Shown here piece by piece: positions 11,105 through 22,093 of a DNA stretch of 64,000 nt. The stretch is from Oreohelix idahoensis. Lineage: Eukaryota; Mollusca; Gastropoda; Stylommatophora; Oreohelicidae. Position 1 is the stretch's first letter. Each line of letters begins with the position of its first letter. Under the pieces are notes generated by a model. It worked only from the letters and a program-made list of their open reading frames with translations, was not told the origin of the DNA and did not search any database. The translations under genes were made by a program, and so were the position numbers. The stretch is from contig JAMPIV010008530.1 of NCBI GenBank assembly GCA_024509875.1, forward strand, positions 62,001-126,000, read 5' to 3'.

Positions 11105-12348
11105 ACTTAAATTGCATGCTGACGAAAAGATCAGAGAAGAACAAGCGGGTTTCAGGCCGAAACGATCATGTATTGATCAAATATTCACACTAAGAACAAT
11201 TATAGAAGAATCAGTGGAAAGGCAATCGCCACTTATTATCACCTTCGTCGATTTTCAAAAAGCCTTTGATAGTCTACACCGCCCATCATTGTGGAAGATA
11301 CTTACAATCTATGGTTTTCCAACAAAATATGTGAATATAATCAAAGCGCTATATGACAATGCAAGATGTTGTGTTAGAACAAATAAAGGGAATACAGAAT
11401 GGTTTACAGTAGAAACAGGGGTGAAACAAGGCTGTATTATGTCACCACTACTTTTTGGAATAGCTATTGATTGGGTTATGAGAAACTATACCCACAATGA
11501 ACAATTGGGTATAAAATGGACAAATGGAAAATTCCTGGGGGACCTGGATTTCGCAGATGATGTAGCATTCTTAAGTTCAACACCAAGACAATCCCAAGAA
11601 GCAATAAATAATTTGTGTCATCTCTCGGTTAAAATTGGTCTCCAAATAAATGCCTCTAAAACTAAAGCTATGAACTTTTCTAACGAGACCTTTGATATCA
11701 TCTTGAACGGGGAAAAACTACAGAAAGTTGAAAGTTTCAATTATTTAGGCAGTAAAATGACTCAGGATGGTGACACAACAAGAGAAATCCATACTAGAAT
11801 TGCTTTGGCAGCTAGCGCCTTCAATAGATTATCTAACATTTGGAAATTACGATCATTGAATATACATACCAAGCTTCGTCTGTTTAATTCAAATGTTATC
11901 TCAGTGTTAACATACGGCTGTGAGAGTTGGAAAATAACAAAATCATTGGAGAACAAGCTGAATACATTCGAGAACAAATGTCTTAGAAAACTCATGAACA
12001 TCAGTTGGAAAGAATTCAAGACTAATCGACAAATAAGAGAAGACTCTAGGCAGAAATATGTCTCCGACTATATAAGGAAAAGACGATGGTCATATATCGG
12101 TCATGTCCTACGAATGCAAAACAACAGAATACCACTACAGGCGCTCACTTGGGTTCCTGAGGGTAAGCGGAAAAAAGGAAGACCAAAAGAAACACTCAGA
12201 AGAACAATAATAAGAGAAGGAAGAACGTTGGGCCTAAATAATGTGCAAGAGCTAAGAGGAGTGGCGTCACAACGAACAACCTGGAGAGCACTGGTTTCTG
12301 CCTTATGCGCCGTGTTTGGCGCTTAAAGAATTTATTATTTATTATTAT
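11105..12348 (+). mobile_element. 5'-truncated RTE-like retrotransposon in LTR 1
   Basis: A 1,244-bp insertion is bounded by the 12-bp duplication taatgtactgtt (11093-11104 and 12349-12360). It begins inside the reverse transcriptase, as expected when target-primed reverse transcription stops early. It ends in a (TTA)n-like tail, typical of RTE-type elements. The sequence is a different subfamily from R1-R4. Confidence 0.93.
11112..12326 (+). pseudogene. RTE-like reverse transcriptase, N-terminally truncated
   Basis: The open frame of 404 codons starts in the middle of the reverse transcriptase and lacks the endonuclease. Visible motifs are EEQAGFRPKRSCIDQIFTLR, FVDFQKAFDSLHRPSLW (catalytic motif A), GVKQGCIMSPLLF (motif B), LDFADDVAFLS (motif C with both aspartates) and a conserved C-terminal GHVLRMQNNRIPLQ...GKRKKGRPK region. 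No internal stop occurs, so the copy is young. The Met at 11112 is an accident of truncation and not a real start. Confidence 0.9.
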
Positions 12349-12728
12349 TAATGTACTGTTTATTGAAGTGAATGTTCTATGGATATCTTATACTTGATGC
12401 TGTACGAGTATATTGTGAACTGTTGATGCTCCATGACTGGTTATGATATATCGTCCCATGATGTCTACGTAAGTCTGTCGTAATAAACTGTGAAAACGTT
12501 ACGGCTTGTTCCAACATTCCCTGACTTCTACGTTTGCTGTGGTGTATGATTACAGTCTGTCTAGATGTAAGAACCCCTTAACATTCGTGTATGCAGATAT
12601 ACCTATTTAACCACTTGTCGGCCATCCGTAAGCCCGACCTATGCTGATCGCATCTATCAGCTACTACATGACATTCTCTTTCTATGTCGCCACCAGAAAA
12701 TTTAGTAGTATAACAGAGAGGGTAACAG

Positions 12729-12747
12729 TGGTGAGCCAGGTTCATGG
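12729..12747 (+). promoter_or_regulatory. Family A primer-binding site
   Basis: One base after the LTR end lies TGGTGAGCCAGGTTCATGG. It begins with TGG as a tRNA-CCA complement should, and the same sequence follows LTR 3 at 21024. Family B has TGGTGGCCAGTATGGGG in the equivalent place, which supports common ancestry of the two families. Confidence 0.75.
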
Positions 12748-13797
12748 GGCTATATCATCTACAGAAGTTTAACAGTATTCCCCAGACCAACCACCAACAT
12801 AAAGTGGTGTTTGTTTGACATTGTACTAACTACAAGAGATCAAGTGAAGATGTGCAGCGTTTCCAGTCCTATTTTTCCTGTTGAGATTTTCAAGTAAACA
12901 TCATTCAGTACGTGTGACGGACCTGAGAAGTGGAAAGTTCCGGTTCTTGTACCTTACTGCGGTAGAGTTCCAGTATCTGTCACCGTTGGATCTCTTCATA
13001 CTGTGTGATACCTCATGTACATCATTGTTGCTGTTGCGGAGGCCGGGATTTTTTCCTTTTGAAGATAAGTGGTTTGTTTGTGTTGTAAACTGTACCACTG
13101 TTTGGTGTAAATGAGCCTTTCTCAGAGCATAATCTATTTATTCTTTCACGTGTTCTATGTTATATGTTTCATGTTTAAGCGGGTTTGGTTGGGTTGGTGA
13201 CTTAAAAAGGGAACATCCCAGGTCACCCAGGGCCTTCATAAGCGTTCTATAGGATTTAGTTTGTGAGTCTCAATTGAGCGGTAATTCCGGTTCAAGGCTA
13301 AAAACCTTGCCGAGGTTCAGATCGCTACTTGTCCATCTCGACAGTAATTGTTTAGGTGTGACGAATTGTCTTATTGTTGTTATTGTAGTATTTTTTCTTG
13401 GTACCTTAGTTTTTTGATTAATTTGTTTGTCTTTGTCATTCTCAATCTTCTTATTGTTTATTTCTATACAAATTTTCGTTTATACACTGTGCTGTCGTGT
13501 GTCTTGTCACTCATTTCGCAGTGTCATTGCACTCTTTGCAAAATTCTGTATTTAGTTCTGCTTTATTGTTTAGTTGATTCTGCGAACGTAGTCATTTGTG
13601 CTTTGTATTTTGTCTTCGTCACTCTTGTTTACGTTGTTTATTTCTCTCATGGTCAGATAATATTATGATGCATATTTTGTAAGTAATTAATAACATTCTT
13701 AACTGTTGGAAAGGAAATTGTCCAAGCTTCTAGGGACATAATCTTATTGTAATTATAGGTGATTAATACATATAGTTGACTCAGTGATTGAGTCACT

Positions 13798-14580
13798 ATG
13801 GATTTTGATATGAATCCTGAGGACATGAGGCCTGTGTTGGAGTACTTATTTGAGGAAGGTAGGGATTATAATAGATTGCAAGGCCCAGCACTTGAAAAAT
13901 ATGTTATGGACCGTTTTTTTGGTTCATGCGTCATCATCCCTAAGGTATTTTGCTGAGGATAAATTTCATTCCGTTCCTCATTTAATAATGGCTAAGGATT
14001 TAGCGAATTTACTGCTTTTTGGCCTTCGTGTATTTTTGGATCAACATATTAATGTTAAACACGATCATATATTGAAGAATATACGGAATATACTTCACAA
14101 CGACATTCCTGATGGTCGGAGATTGAAAAACATTCACCACGCTATACTCGACGACAATGTCCAAGAGGAGCAAATAAAAGACAACAAAATCCATCTAATA
14201 GATATTTTGATCAAAGGGGAAATAGTAATCGCAACTATGCTAACTGGGGTTCAAATCATAGCAATGGTTCTTATAGAGATAATAGTTGTGATAGATCTCG
14301 ATATGACGGTAGATCTCCAAATGATAGATCGCATCGCCATGCTGACTCTGCTCAACAGGAGACCCTAGTTATTGGTAATCAAGGTAACAATAATAATAGT
14401 GTCTCTAATGCTACTGCTTGCTCTGCTTTCGATTTCGAGAGAGCATCTCAGTGCCCTGAGTGCACAAATTTGCTCCAGCCTACAGCGGTGACTACCTTGA
14501 GTTGCGGTCATCCTCCACCCATTCTTCCTACCTTGTCTGCAAATGACGGAAGAGGGTCTCTTACCCTATATAATAATTAA
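13798..14580 (+). pseudogene. Family A gag-like ORF, copy 1
   Basis: The start ATGGATTTTGATATGAATCC is homologous to the family B ORF at 52986 (MD.D..PEDMRPVL.YL). The product would have an N-terminal globular region of about 110 residues, ending near INVKHDH, followed by a basic Asn/Ser/Arg-rich tail with NRNYANWGSNHSNGSYRDN and later CSAFDFERASQCPEC. The coiled coil of family B is missing. Two frame changes break it: a T7 run at about 13914-13920 and another near 14170-14190. It is not a recognised Gag family. I infer the Gag role from its being the only ORF in an LTR element and from its basic tail. Confidence 0.75.
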
Positions 14581-14688
14581 TGATTCTTGGTTCAGTCTGA
14601 GCTACTTTCTCTGTTACCTTTTCGCGTGTAACGGAGGAGGGTTTGATTAACATCTTACAGTGGTCGGAAGTTTACACAGCCACATTTG

Positions 14689-14774
14689 GTAAGTTAAATT
14701 TAAAATTAATTGTTGCCTTTCATAAAATCCTACCGTTATTAAAATAGAAATTTTCATTCATTTTTTTTTCACAG
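14689..14774 (+). other. Putative intron downstream of gag (86 bp)
   Basis: The donor-like TTTG/GTAAGT, a T-rich tract and acceptor TTTTTTTCACAG/C bound 86 bp. Family B has an equivalent 85-bp segment at 54981-55065 after the same upstream text (tttacaca-gcc). In array copy 2 the donor reads GTACGT. Conservation of both boundaries between diverged families suggests real splicing, but no transcript evidence is available. Confidence 0.5.
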
Positions 14775-15797
14775 CAACGGCCTTCCCATGAGAATCAGAG
14801 TTGCTATGTTACGTGATTAAGCTGTTTCTTTTCAACATGTTCTATATGTCACCTTGTGCCACTTTTCCTGGTCCAGTGAAGCCAGTCAGAATGTTGATAC
14901 CACACTAGATGATTATGTATCCTCATGCTCACAAGAGTTTTCAAGATCACTGGAGCTGTTGATATTTATAAGTGTATGTTTATTATAAGACATTGTATTA
15001 TTTCTTTCTCATGCACCATGTCATTACCATGTTATTCTTATATGACTGTGTTTTAGATAGACGTTGAACGTGTAACAATTATAGTAATAATACCATTTAA
15101 ACTTAAATTATCATTATGATCCATTTCGGTATTGTACATTGAAAAGGTGTTTTTTCTGACATTGTGAGATATTTTCATTACCCAGCGCTTGATTGTGCGA
15201 CAGGAGTAACTATTTGTAGCAGTATCGTTTATTTTGATGCCTATAATAGGTTCATTATTTGTACTGCATAAGTTTAGAAACTTGGCTATTCTTGCATATT
15301 ATGCTATTTTAAAATGGTAGCTAGTTATTTGTTCTTCGGTTTAGATATGCATTGTTTTCTCTCGTATATGTTGTTTTGGCAAAATATTGTTTATTTATAC
15401 AATGCATTGTTTAACTTAATGGTTATCATGATATATCATTGCTTTCGTTTGTTTATTCTCATTTCATTGCTTTCTTTCATTCCTAGTCATTCTTCTTGTA
15501 CTTCATCTTGTCTTTTCACTTTCCACTTATTATTTCATAGTTAGTCTATACTTGATATACTTCATATTTCTTTGAATATTGATTATCTTGGTATACTTAT
15601 CTCATTATCTTTCTATACTTCATTTTCTTACTTTACACTTACTTCTATCTCTCTTTTGTTCATTTTTTAAAATATGACTTAACATAGTGTAATCCTTGTG
15701 TGGAGATATTGGAATGCCATCGACCTCAAATTTTTTGTTCCATGTACTTTTCAAAAAAATAAAGATATAATTTTTTTTCCCGGGGGTCGGTGTAGTC
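14775..15797 (+). other. Family A 3' non-coding region
   Basis: About 1 kb of T-rich DNA without coding capacity lies between gag and LTR 2. It holds a block (15186-15262, with gcgcttgattgtgcg and gatgcctataat) that also occurs in family B at 56023-56101. It ends with an A/T-rich palindromic motif and the polypurine tract before TGTTAAG. There is no trace of pol. Confidence 0.7.
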
Positions 15798-16346
15798 TGT
15801 TAAGTCATGATTTATTAATGGGAGTTAGGTGTTAAAGATTTGTATGTATGGGTCGGATTTTTGTACACACGCTAGTTAGCACGCTTTAGTGATGAGATGA
15901 TTTTTTAGTTTGGGGCTTTAGGCTCGGTAATTTTTGAACATAGCTCAACTGAGTGGTTGTTAGTTTGTTTTTTAAAAAATAGGATAAAGAAAGTTTTCGT
16001 ATCTTCTTAGTGAGGTTTTTTGGGAGAGACGGGTGAGCTGAGCGATAGTCTCACGCGGTTAGTCCGCGCATGAGTGATTTTTACTGGGCTGTTTTGAGAA
16101 ACTGTAATCTCGACACAGTGTGTTCCTGGCAGAGCTTCGAGATGGTCGTTTTCCATCTCGCGAGTGTGTTCCAGTGTATTTTCGTGAAAGGGAGAATTTA
16201 ATATATAGATATATCCATATTTCATATCTTGGAAGTGAAGATTGAGACTTATTGACGGGAATGTTCTTTGCCCCGGTATTTGCTATTCAAAGCCTCGGAT
16301 ATAATGGCTTGCTAATGTACTGTTTATTGAAGTGAATGTTCTATGG
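15798..16346 (+). repeat. Family A LTR 2, 3' part deleted
   Basis: The first 549 bp match LTR 4. A deletion then joins 'gttctatgga' directly to leader sequence 'ggttatatcatc', removing about 340 bp of LTR, the PBS and the start of the leader. Confidence 0.88.
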
Positions 16347-17391
16347 AAGGTTATATCATCTACAGAAGTATTCCCCAGACCAACCACCAACATAAAGTGG
16401 TGTTTGTTTGACATTGTACCAACTACAAGAGATCAAGTGAAGATGTGCAGCGTTTCCAGTCCTATTTTTCATGTTGAGATTTTCAAGTAAACATCATTCA
16501 GTACGTGTGACGGACCTGAGAAGTGGAAAGTTCCGGTTCTTGTACCTTACTGCGGTAGAGTTCCAGTATCTGTCACCGTTGGATCTCTTCATACTGTGTG
16601 ATACCTCATGTACATCATTGTTGCTGTTGCGGAGGCCGGGATTTTTTCCTTTTGAAGATAAGTGGTTTGTTTGTGTTGTAAACTGTACCACTGTTCGGTG
16701 TAATTGAGCCTTCCTCAGAGCATAATCTATTTATTCTTTCACGTGTTCTATGTTATATGTTTCATGTTTAAGCGGGTTTGGTTGGGTTGGTGACTTATAA
16801 AGGGAACATCCCAGGTCACCCAGGGCCTTCATAAGCGTTCTATAGGATTTAGTTTGTGAGTCTCAATTGAGCGGTAATTCCGGTTCAAGGCTAAAAACCT
16901 TGCCGAGGTTCAGATCGCTACTTGTCCATCTCAACAGTAATTGTTTAGGTGTGACGAACTGTCTTATTGTTGTTATTGTAGTATTTTTTCTTGGTACCTT
17001 AGTTTTTTGATTAATTTGTTTGTCTTTGTCATTCTCAATCTTCTTATTGTTTATTTCTATACAAATTTTTCATTTATACACTGTGCTGTCGTGTGTCTTG
17101 TCACTCATTTCGCAGTGTCATTGCACTCTTTGCAAAATTCTGTATTTAGTTCTGCTTTATTGTTTAGTTGATTCTGCGAACGTAGTCATTTGTGCTTTGT
17201 ATTTTGTCTTCGTCACTCTTGTTTGCGTTGTTTATTTCTCTCATGGTCAGATAATATTATGATGCATATTTTGTAAGTAATTAATAACATTCTTAACTGT
17301 TGGAAAGGAAATTGTCCAAGCTTCTAGGGACATAATCTTATTGTAATTATAGGTGATTAATACATATAGTTGACTCAGTGATTGAGTCACT
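16347..17391 (+). other. Family A leader of internal region 2
   Basis: This is the non-coding leader between LTR 2 and gag. It is nearly identical to the leaders at 12750-13797 and 21050-22093. Small open frames in it recur in all copies but simply reflect copy identity. A TATA-like string (cttataaaggg, near 16794) is present here and in copy 3, while copy 1 has cttaaaaaggg. Confidence 0.6.
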
Positions 17392-19303
17392 ATGGATTTT
17401 GATATGAATCCTGAGGACATGAGGCCTGTGTTTGAGTACTTATTTGAGGAAGGTAGGGATTATAATAGATTGCAAGGCCCAGCACTTGAAAAATATGTTA
17501 TGGACCGTTTTTTTGGTTCGTGCGTCATCATCCCTAAGGTATTTTGCCGAGGATAAGTTTCATTCCATTCCTCATTTAATAATGGCTAAGGATTTAGCAA
17601 ATTTACTGCTTTTTGGCCTTCGTGTATTTTTGGATCAACATATTAATGTTAAACACGATCATTGTTGGGTTCTTTTCAGGTATCCAACAGATGACTGTTT
17701 GATCGTGCTGCTAAAACGCGAATGTAAAAATGAACTGTCAAATTAGTTCAACAGGTAATGGTGTATAACGTCAGGCATATCAATCAAGGCCTGATGCGAA
17801 CTGAAGTAAACTGTAAGGCGGATGGTACAGTTTAACATATTTTATTTGATGGTATAAGTTCAACAATACGAGACAGTGTTCTTGACGGATAACATCAACA
17901 TGGAGGCATAGTAATAATGTTCATGACGAAAAGTATATACATCTATGATGGTGGTTAGGTATTGTGGCAGATCCCTTTCAAACATCCTCCTTACATTCAA
18001 TTAATAAGAATCCAATAATGTTCATGTTATGTTTGAAACAGTAATATAATGTCCGTTGACCTTGTCTGAGGACATCCAACTAAGTACGGATTCTCACATC
18101 ACCGAATCCCGCATTCATCTAACAAAAGACTGTCTTGATCCAAGACTTCAATACTTACAACGTAAGTTCAAAATATAATAACAATGGCGTAGATATGAAG
18201 ATACATCTGGGTTAGTACTTTGGGTTTTAACTAACCTCTCCACAAACTCATGCCACGACTTTGGCATTGGCATAACGGCATTTTAATAAGAATAATACAA
18301 TCCAATAACTTTGTTCCCTCGTAGGAATTCTCCTTCTACGATAGTTCATAGAGGCTATCAGCTCCGTTGGTCCATTCTAGGAATGACATAACAATATGGA
18401 TTCCCGCTAGACTTTCTCAAGGAGTAGCCTTAAACTTCAGGTTTCAATATTCTAATCATACAATACGACGGGGCGACAACTTACATATTACTTCCAATAT
18501 TGGCTTCGACCTGAAACCAATATTGTAACAAACGAATGGCTTCCACAGACTTGCCACCATAAACGAAATATTCCACGGACATATCGTCCGAACTGCCACT
18601 TTCAGATGATGACGTAGTTCTCTTCTAAAACTAGGTTACCCGTGCGTACAGAGTAACACATACTCTACATAGTGCACGTCGGTGCGTGAGCAAATCGAAC
18701 GCACAAATAATATAACTATATCACGACTGGTGCGTACATTGGCAGGACCGAACGACTATCCCCATAGGTAAAAAACGTACGCAACAATCATATATTGAAG
18801 AATATACGGAATATACTTCACAACGACATTCCTGATGGTCGGAGATTGAAAAACATTCACCACGCTATACTCGACGACAATGTCCAAGAGGAGCAAATAA
18901 AAGACAACAAAATCCACCTAATAGATATTTTGATCAAAGGGGAAATAGTAATCGCAACTATGCTAACTGGGGTTCAAATCATAGCAATGGTTCTTATAGA
19001 GATAATAGCTGTGATAGATCTCGATATGACGGTAGATCTCCAAATGATAGATCGCATCGCCATGCTAACTCTGCTCAACAGGAGACCCTTATTATTGGTA
19101 ATAAAGGTAACAATAATAATAGTGTCTCTAATGCTACTGCTTGCTCTGCTTTCGATTTCGAGAGAGCATCTCAGTGACCTGAGTGCAAAAATTTGTTTCA
19201 GCCTACAGCGGTGACTACCTTGAGTTGCGGTCATCCTCTACCCACTCTTCCTACCTTGTCTGCAAATGACGGAAGAGGGTCTCTTACCCTATATAATAAT
19301 TAA
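17392..19303 (+). pseudogene. Family A gag-like ORF, copy 2, split by a solo LTR
   Basis: This is the same ORF as copy 1, interrupted after INVKHDH by a 1,124-bp solo LTR (17663-18786). It carries the same T7 frame change early in the ORF and the second frame change in the middle. The C-terminal text resumes at 18792 and runs to the stop at 19301-19303. It cannot produce the protein. Confidence 0.85.
17663..18786. repeat. Solo LTR (1,124 bp) in copy 2
   Basis: It starts TGTTGGGTTC, ends ACGCAACA, and is flanked by the 5-bp duplication ATCAT (17658-17662 and 18787-18791). Copy 1 has a single ATCAT at the empty site. It has no internal coding region, so it is the remnant of LTR-LTR recombination of another LTR family not otherwise present in the window. 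Confidence 0.92.
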
Positions 19304-20522
19304 TGATTCTTGGTTTAGTTTGAGCTACTTTCTCTGTTACCTTTTCGCGTGTAACGGAGGAGGGTTTGATTAACATCTTACAGTGGTCGGAAGTTTACAC
19401 AGCCACATTTGGTACGTTAAATTTAAAATTAATTGTTGCCTTTCATAAAATCCTACCGTTATTAAAATAGAAATTTTCATTCATTTTTTTTTTCACAGCA
19501 ACGGCCTTCCCATGAGAATCAGAGTTGCTATGTTACGTGATTAAGCTGTTTCTTTTCAACATATTCTATATGTCACCTTGCGCCACTTTTCCTGGTCCAG
19601 TGAAGCCAGTCAGAATGTTGATACCACACTAGATGATTATGTATCCTCATGCTCACAAGAGTTTTCAAGATCACTGGAGCTGTTGATATTTATAAGTGTA
19701 TGTTTATTATAAGACATTGTATTATTTCTTTCTCATGCACCATGTCATTACCATGTTATTCTTATATGACTGTGTTTTAGATAGACGTTGAACGTGTAAC
19801 AATTATAGTAATAATACCATTTAAACTTAAATTATCATTATGATCCATTTCGGTATTGTACATTGAAAATGTGTTTTTTTCTGACATTGTGAGATATTTT
19901 CATTACCCAGCGCTTGATTGTGCGACAGGAGTAACTATTTGTAGCAGTATCGTTTATTTTGATGCCTATAATAGGTTCATTATTTGTACTGCATAAGTTT
20001 AGAAACTTGGCTATTCTTGCATATTATGCTATTTTAAAATGGTAGCTAGTTATTTGTTCTTCGGTTTAGATATGCATTGTTTTCTCTCGTATATGTTGTT
20101 TTGGCAAAATATTGTTTATTTATACAATGCATTGTTTAACTTAATGGTTATCATGATATATCATTGCTTTCGTTTGTTTATTCTCATTTCATTGCTTTCT
20201 TTCATTCCTAGTCATTCTTCTTGTACTTCATCTTGTCTTTTCACTTTCCACTTATTATTTCATAGTTAGTCTATACTTGATATACTTCATATTTCTTTGA
20301 ATATTGATTATCTTGGTATACTTATCTCATTATCTTTCTATACTTCATTTTCTTACTTTACACTTACTTCTATCTCTCTTTTGTTCATTTTTTAAAATAT
20401 GACTTAACATAGTGTAATCCTTGTGTGGAGATATTGGAATGCCATCGACCTCACATTTTTTGTTCCATGTACTTTTCAAAAAAAAAAAGATATAATTTTT
20501 TTCCCCGGGGGTCGGTGTAGTC

Positions 20523-21022
20523 TGTTAAGTCATGATTTATTAATGGGAGTTAGGTGTTAAAGATTTGTATGTATGGGTCGGATTTTTGTACACACGCTAG
20601 TTAGCACGCTTTAGTGATGAGATGATTTTTTAGTTTGGGGCTTTAGGCTCGGTAATTTTTGAACATAGCTCAACTGAGTGGTTGTTAGTTTGTTTTTTTT
20701 AAAAATAGGATAAAGAAAGTTTTCGTATCTTCTTAGTGAGGTTTTTTGGGAGAGACGGGTGAGCTGAGCGATAGTCTCACGCGGTTAGTCCGCGCATGAG
20801 TGATTTTTACTGGGCTGTTTTGAGAAACTGTAATCTCGACACAGTGTGTTCCTGGCAGAGCTTCGAGATGGTCGTTTTCCATCTCGCGAGTGTATACCTA
20901 TTTACCCACTTGTCGGCCATCCGTAAGCCCAACCTATGCTGATCGCATCTATCAGCTACTATATGACATTCTCTTTCTATGTCGCCACCAGAAAATTTAA
21001 TAGTATAACAGAGAGGGTAACA
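20523..21022 (+). repeat. Family A LTR 3, internally deleted (500 bp)
   Basis: It has intact ends (TGTTAAG, GGGTAACA) and is followed by the PBS, but about 385 bp are missing between 'ctcgcgagtgt' and 'atacctattta'. The deletion differs from the one in LTR 2. Confidence 0.9.
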
Positions 21023-22093
21023 GTGGTGAGCCAGGTTCATGGGGTTATATCATCTACAGAAGTTTAACAGTATTCCCCAGACCAACCACCAACATAAAGT
21101 GGTGTTTGTTTGACATTGTACCAACTACAAGAGATCAAGTGAAGATGTGCAGCGTTTCCAGTCCTATTTTTCATGTTGAGATTTTCAAGTAAACATCATT
21201 CAGTACGTGTGACGGACCTGAGAAGTGGAAAGTTCCGGTTCTTGTACCTTACTGCGGTAGAGTTCCAGTATCTGTCACCGTTGGATCTCTTCATACTGTG
21301 TGATACCTCATGTACATCATTGTTGCTGTTGCGGAGGCCGGGATTTTTTCCTTTTGAAGATAAGTGGTTTGTTTGTGTTGTAAACTGTACCACTGTTCGG
21401 TGTAATTGAGCCTTCCTCAGAGCATAATCTATTTATTCTTTCACGTGTTCTATGTTATATGTTTCATGTTTAAGCGGGTTTGGTTGGGTTGGTGACTTAT
21501 AAAGGGAACATCCCAGGTCACCCAGGGCCTTCATAAGCGTTCTATAGGATTTAGTTTGTGAGTCTCAATTGAGCGGTAATTCCGGTTCAAGGCTAAAAAC
21601 CTTGCCGAGGTTCAGATCGCTACTTGTCCATCTCGACAGTAATTGTTTAGGTGTGACGAACTGTCTTATTGTTGTTATTGTAGTATTTTTTCTTGGTACC
21701 TTAGTTTTTTGATTAATTTGTTTGTCTTTGTCATTCTCAATCTTCTTATTGTTTATTTCTATACAAATTTTTCGTTTATACACTGTGCTGTCGTGTGTCT
21801 TGTCACTCATTTCGCAGTGTCATTGCACTCTTTGCAAAATTCTGTATTTAGTTCTGCTTTATTGTTTAGTTGATTCTGCGAACGTAGTCATTTGTGCTTT
21901 GTATTTTGTCTTCGTCACTCTTGTTTACGTTGTTTATTTCTCTCATGGTCAGATAATATTATGATGCATATTTTGTAAGTAATTAATAACATTCTTAACT
22001 GTTGGAAAGGAAATTGTCCAAGCTTCTAGGGACATAATCTTATTGTAATTATAGGTGATTAATACATATAGTTGACTCAGTGATTGAGTCACT

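Larger units (their letters stand above)
10587..12727 (+). repeat. Family A LTR 1 (outer 5'), 885 bp plus an RTE insertion
   Basis: It begins TGTTAAGTCATG and ends GGGTAACA. Removing the RTE insertion (11105-12348) and one TSD copy leaves 885 bp, against 887 bp for LTR 4. The inverted motif cgagatgg...ccatctcg (around 10916-10940) could form a short hairpin in every copy. Confidence 0.92.

Noticed and set aside
17663..18786. The 1,124-bp insertion as a DNA transposon or MITE
   Set aside because: The ends are TG...CA with only a five-base inverted match (TGTTG/CAACA) and a 5-bp TSD, which is the form of a solo LTR and not of a TIR element.
12881..21409. Recurrent small open frames in the family A leader (12881, 16471, 21173) and in the regions 13348, 16941, 21643
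   Set aside because: They recur because the DNA is duplicated. They have no domain, lie in the non-coding leader, and open frames on the opposite strand recur equally. They have no counterpart in family B.
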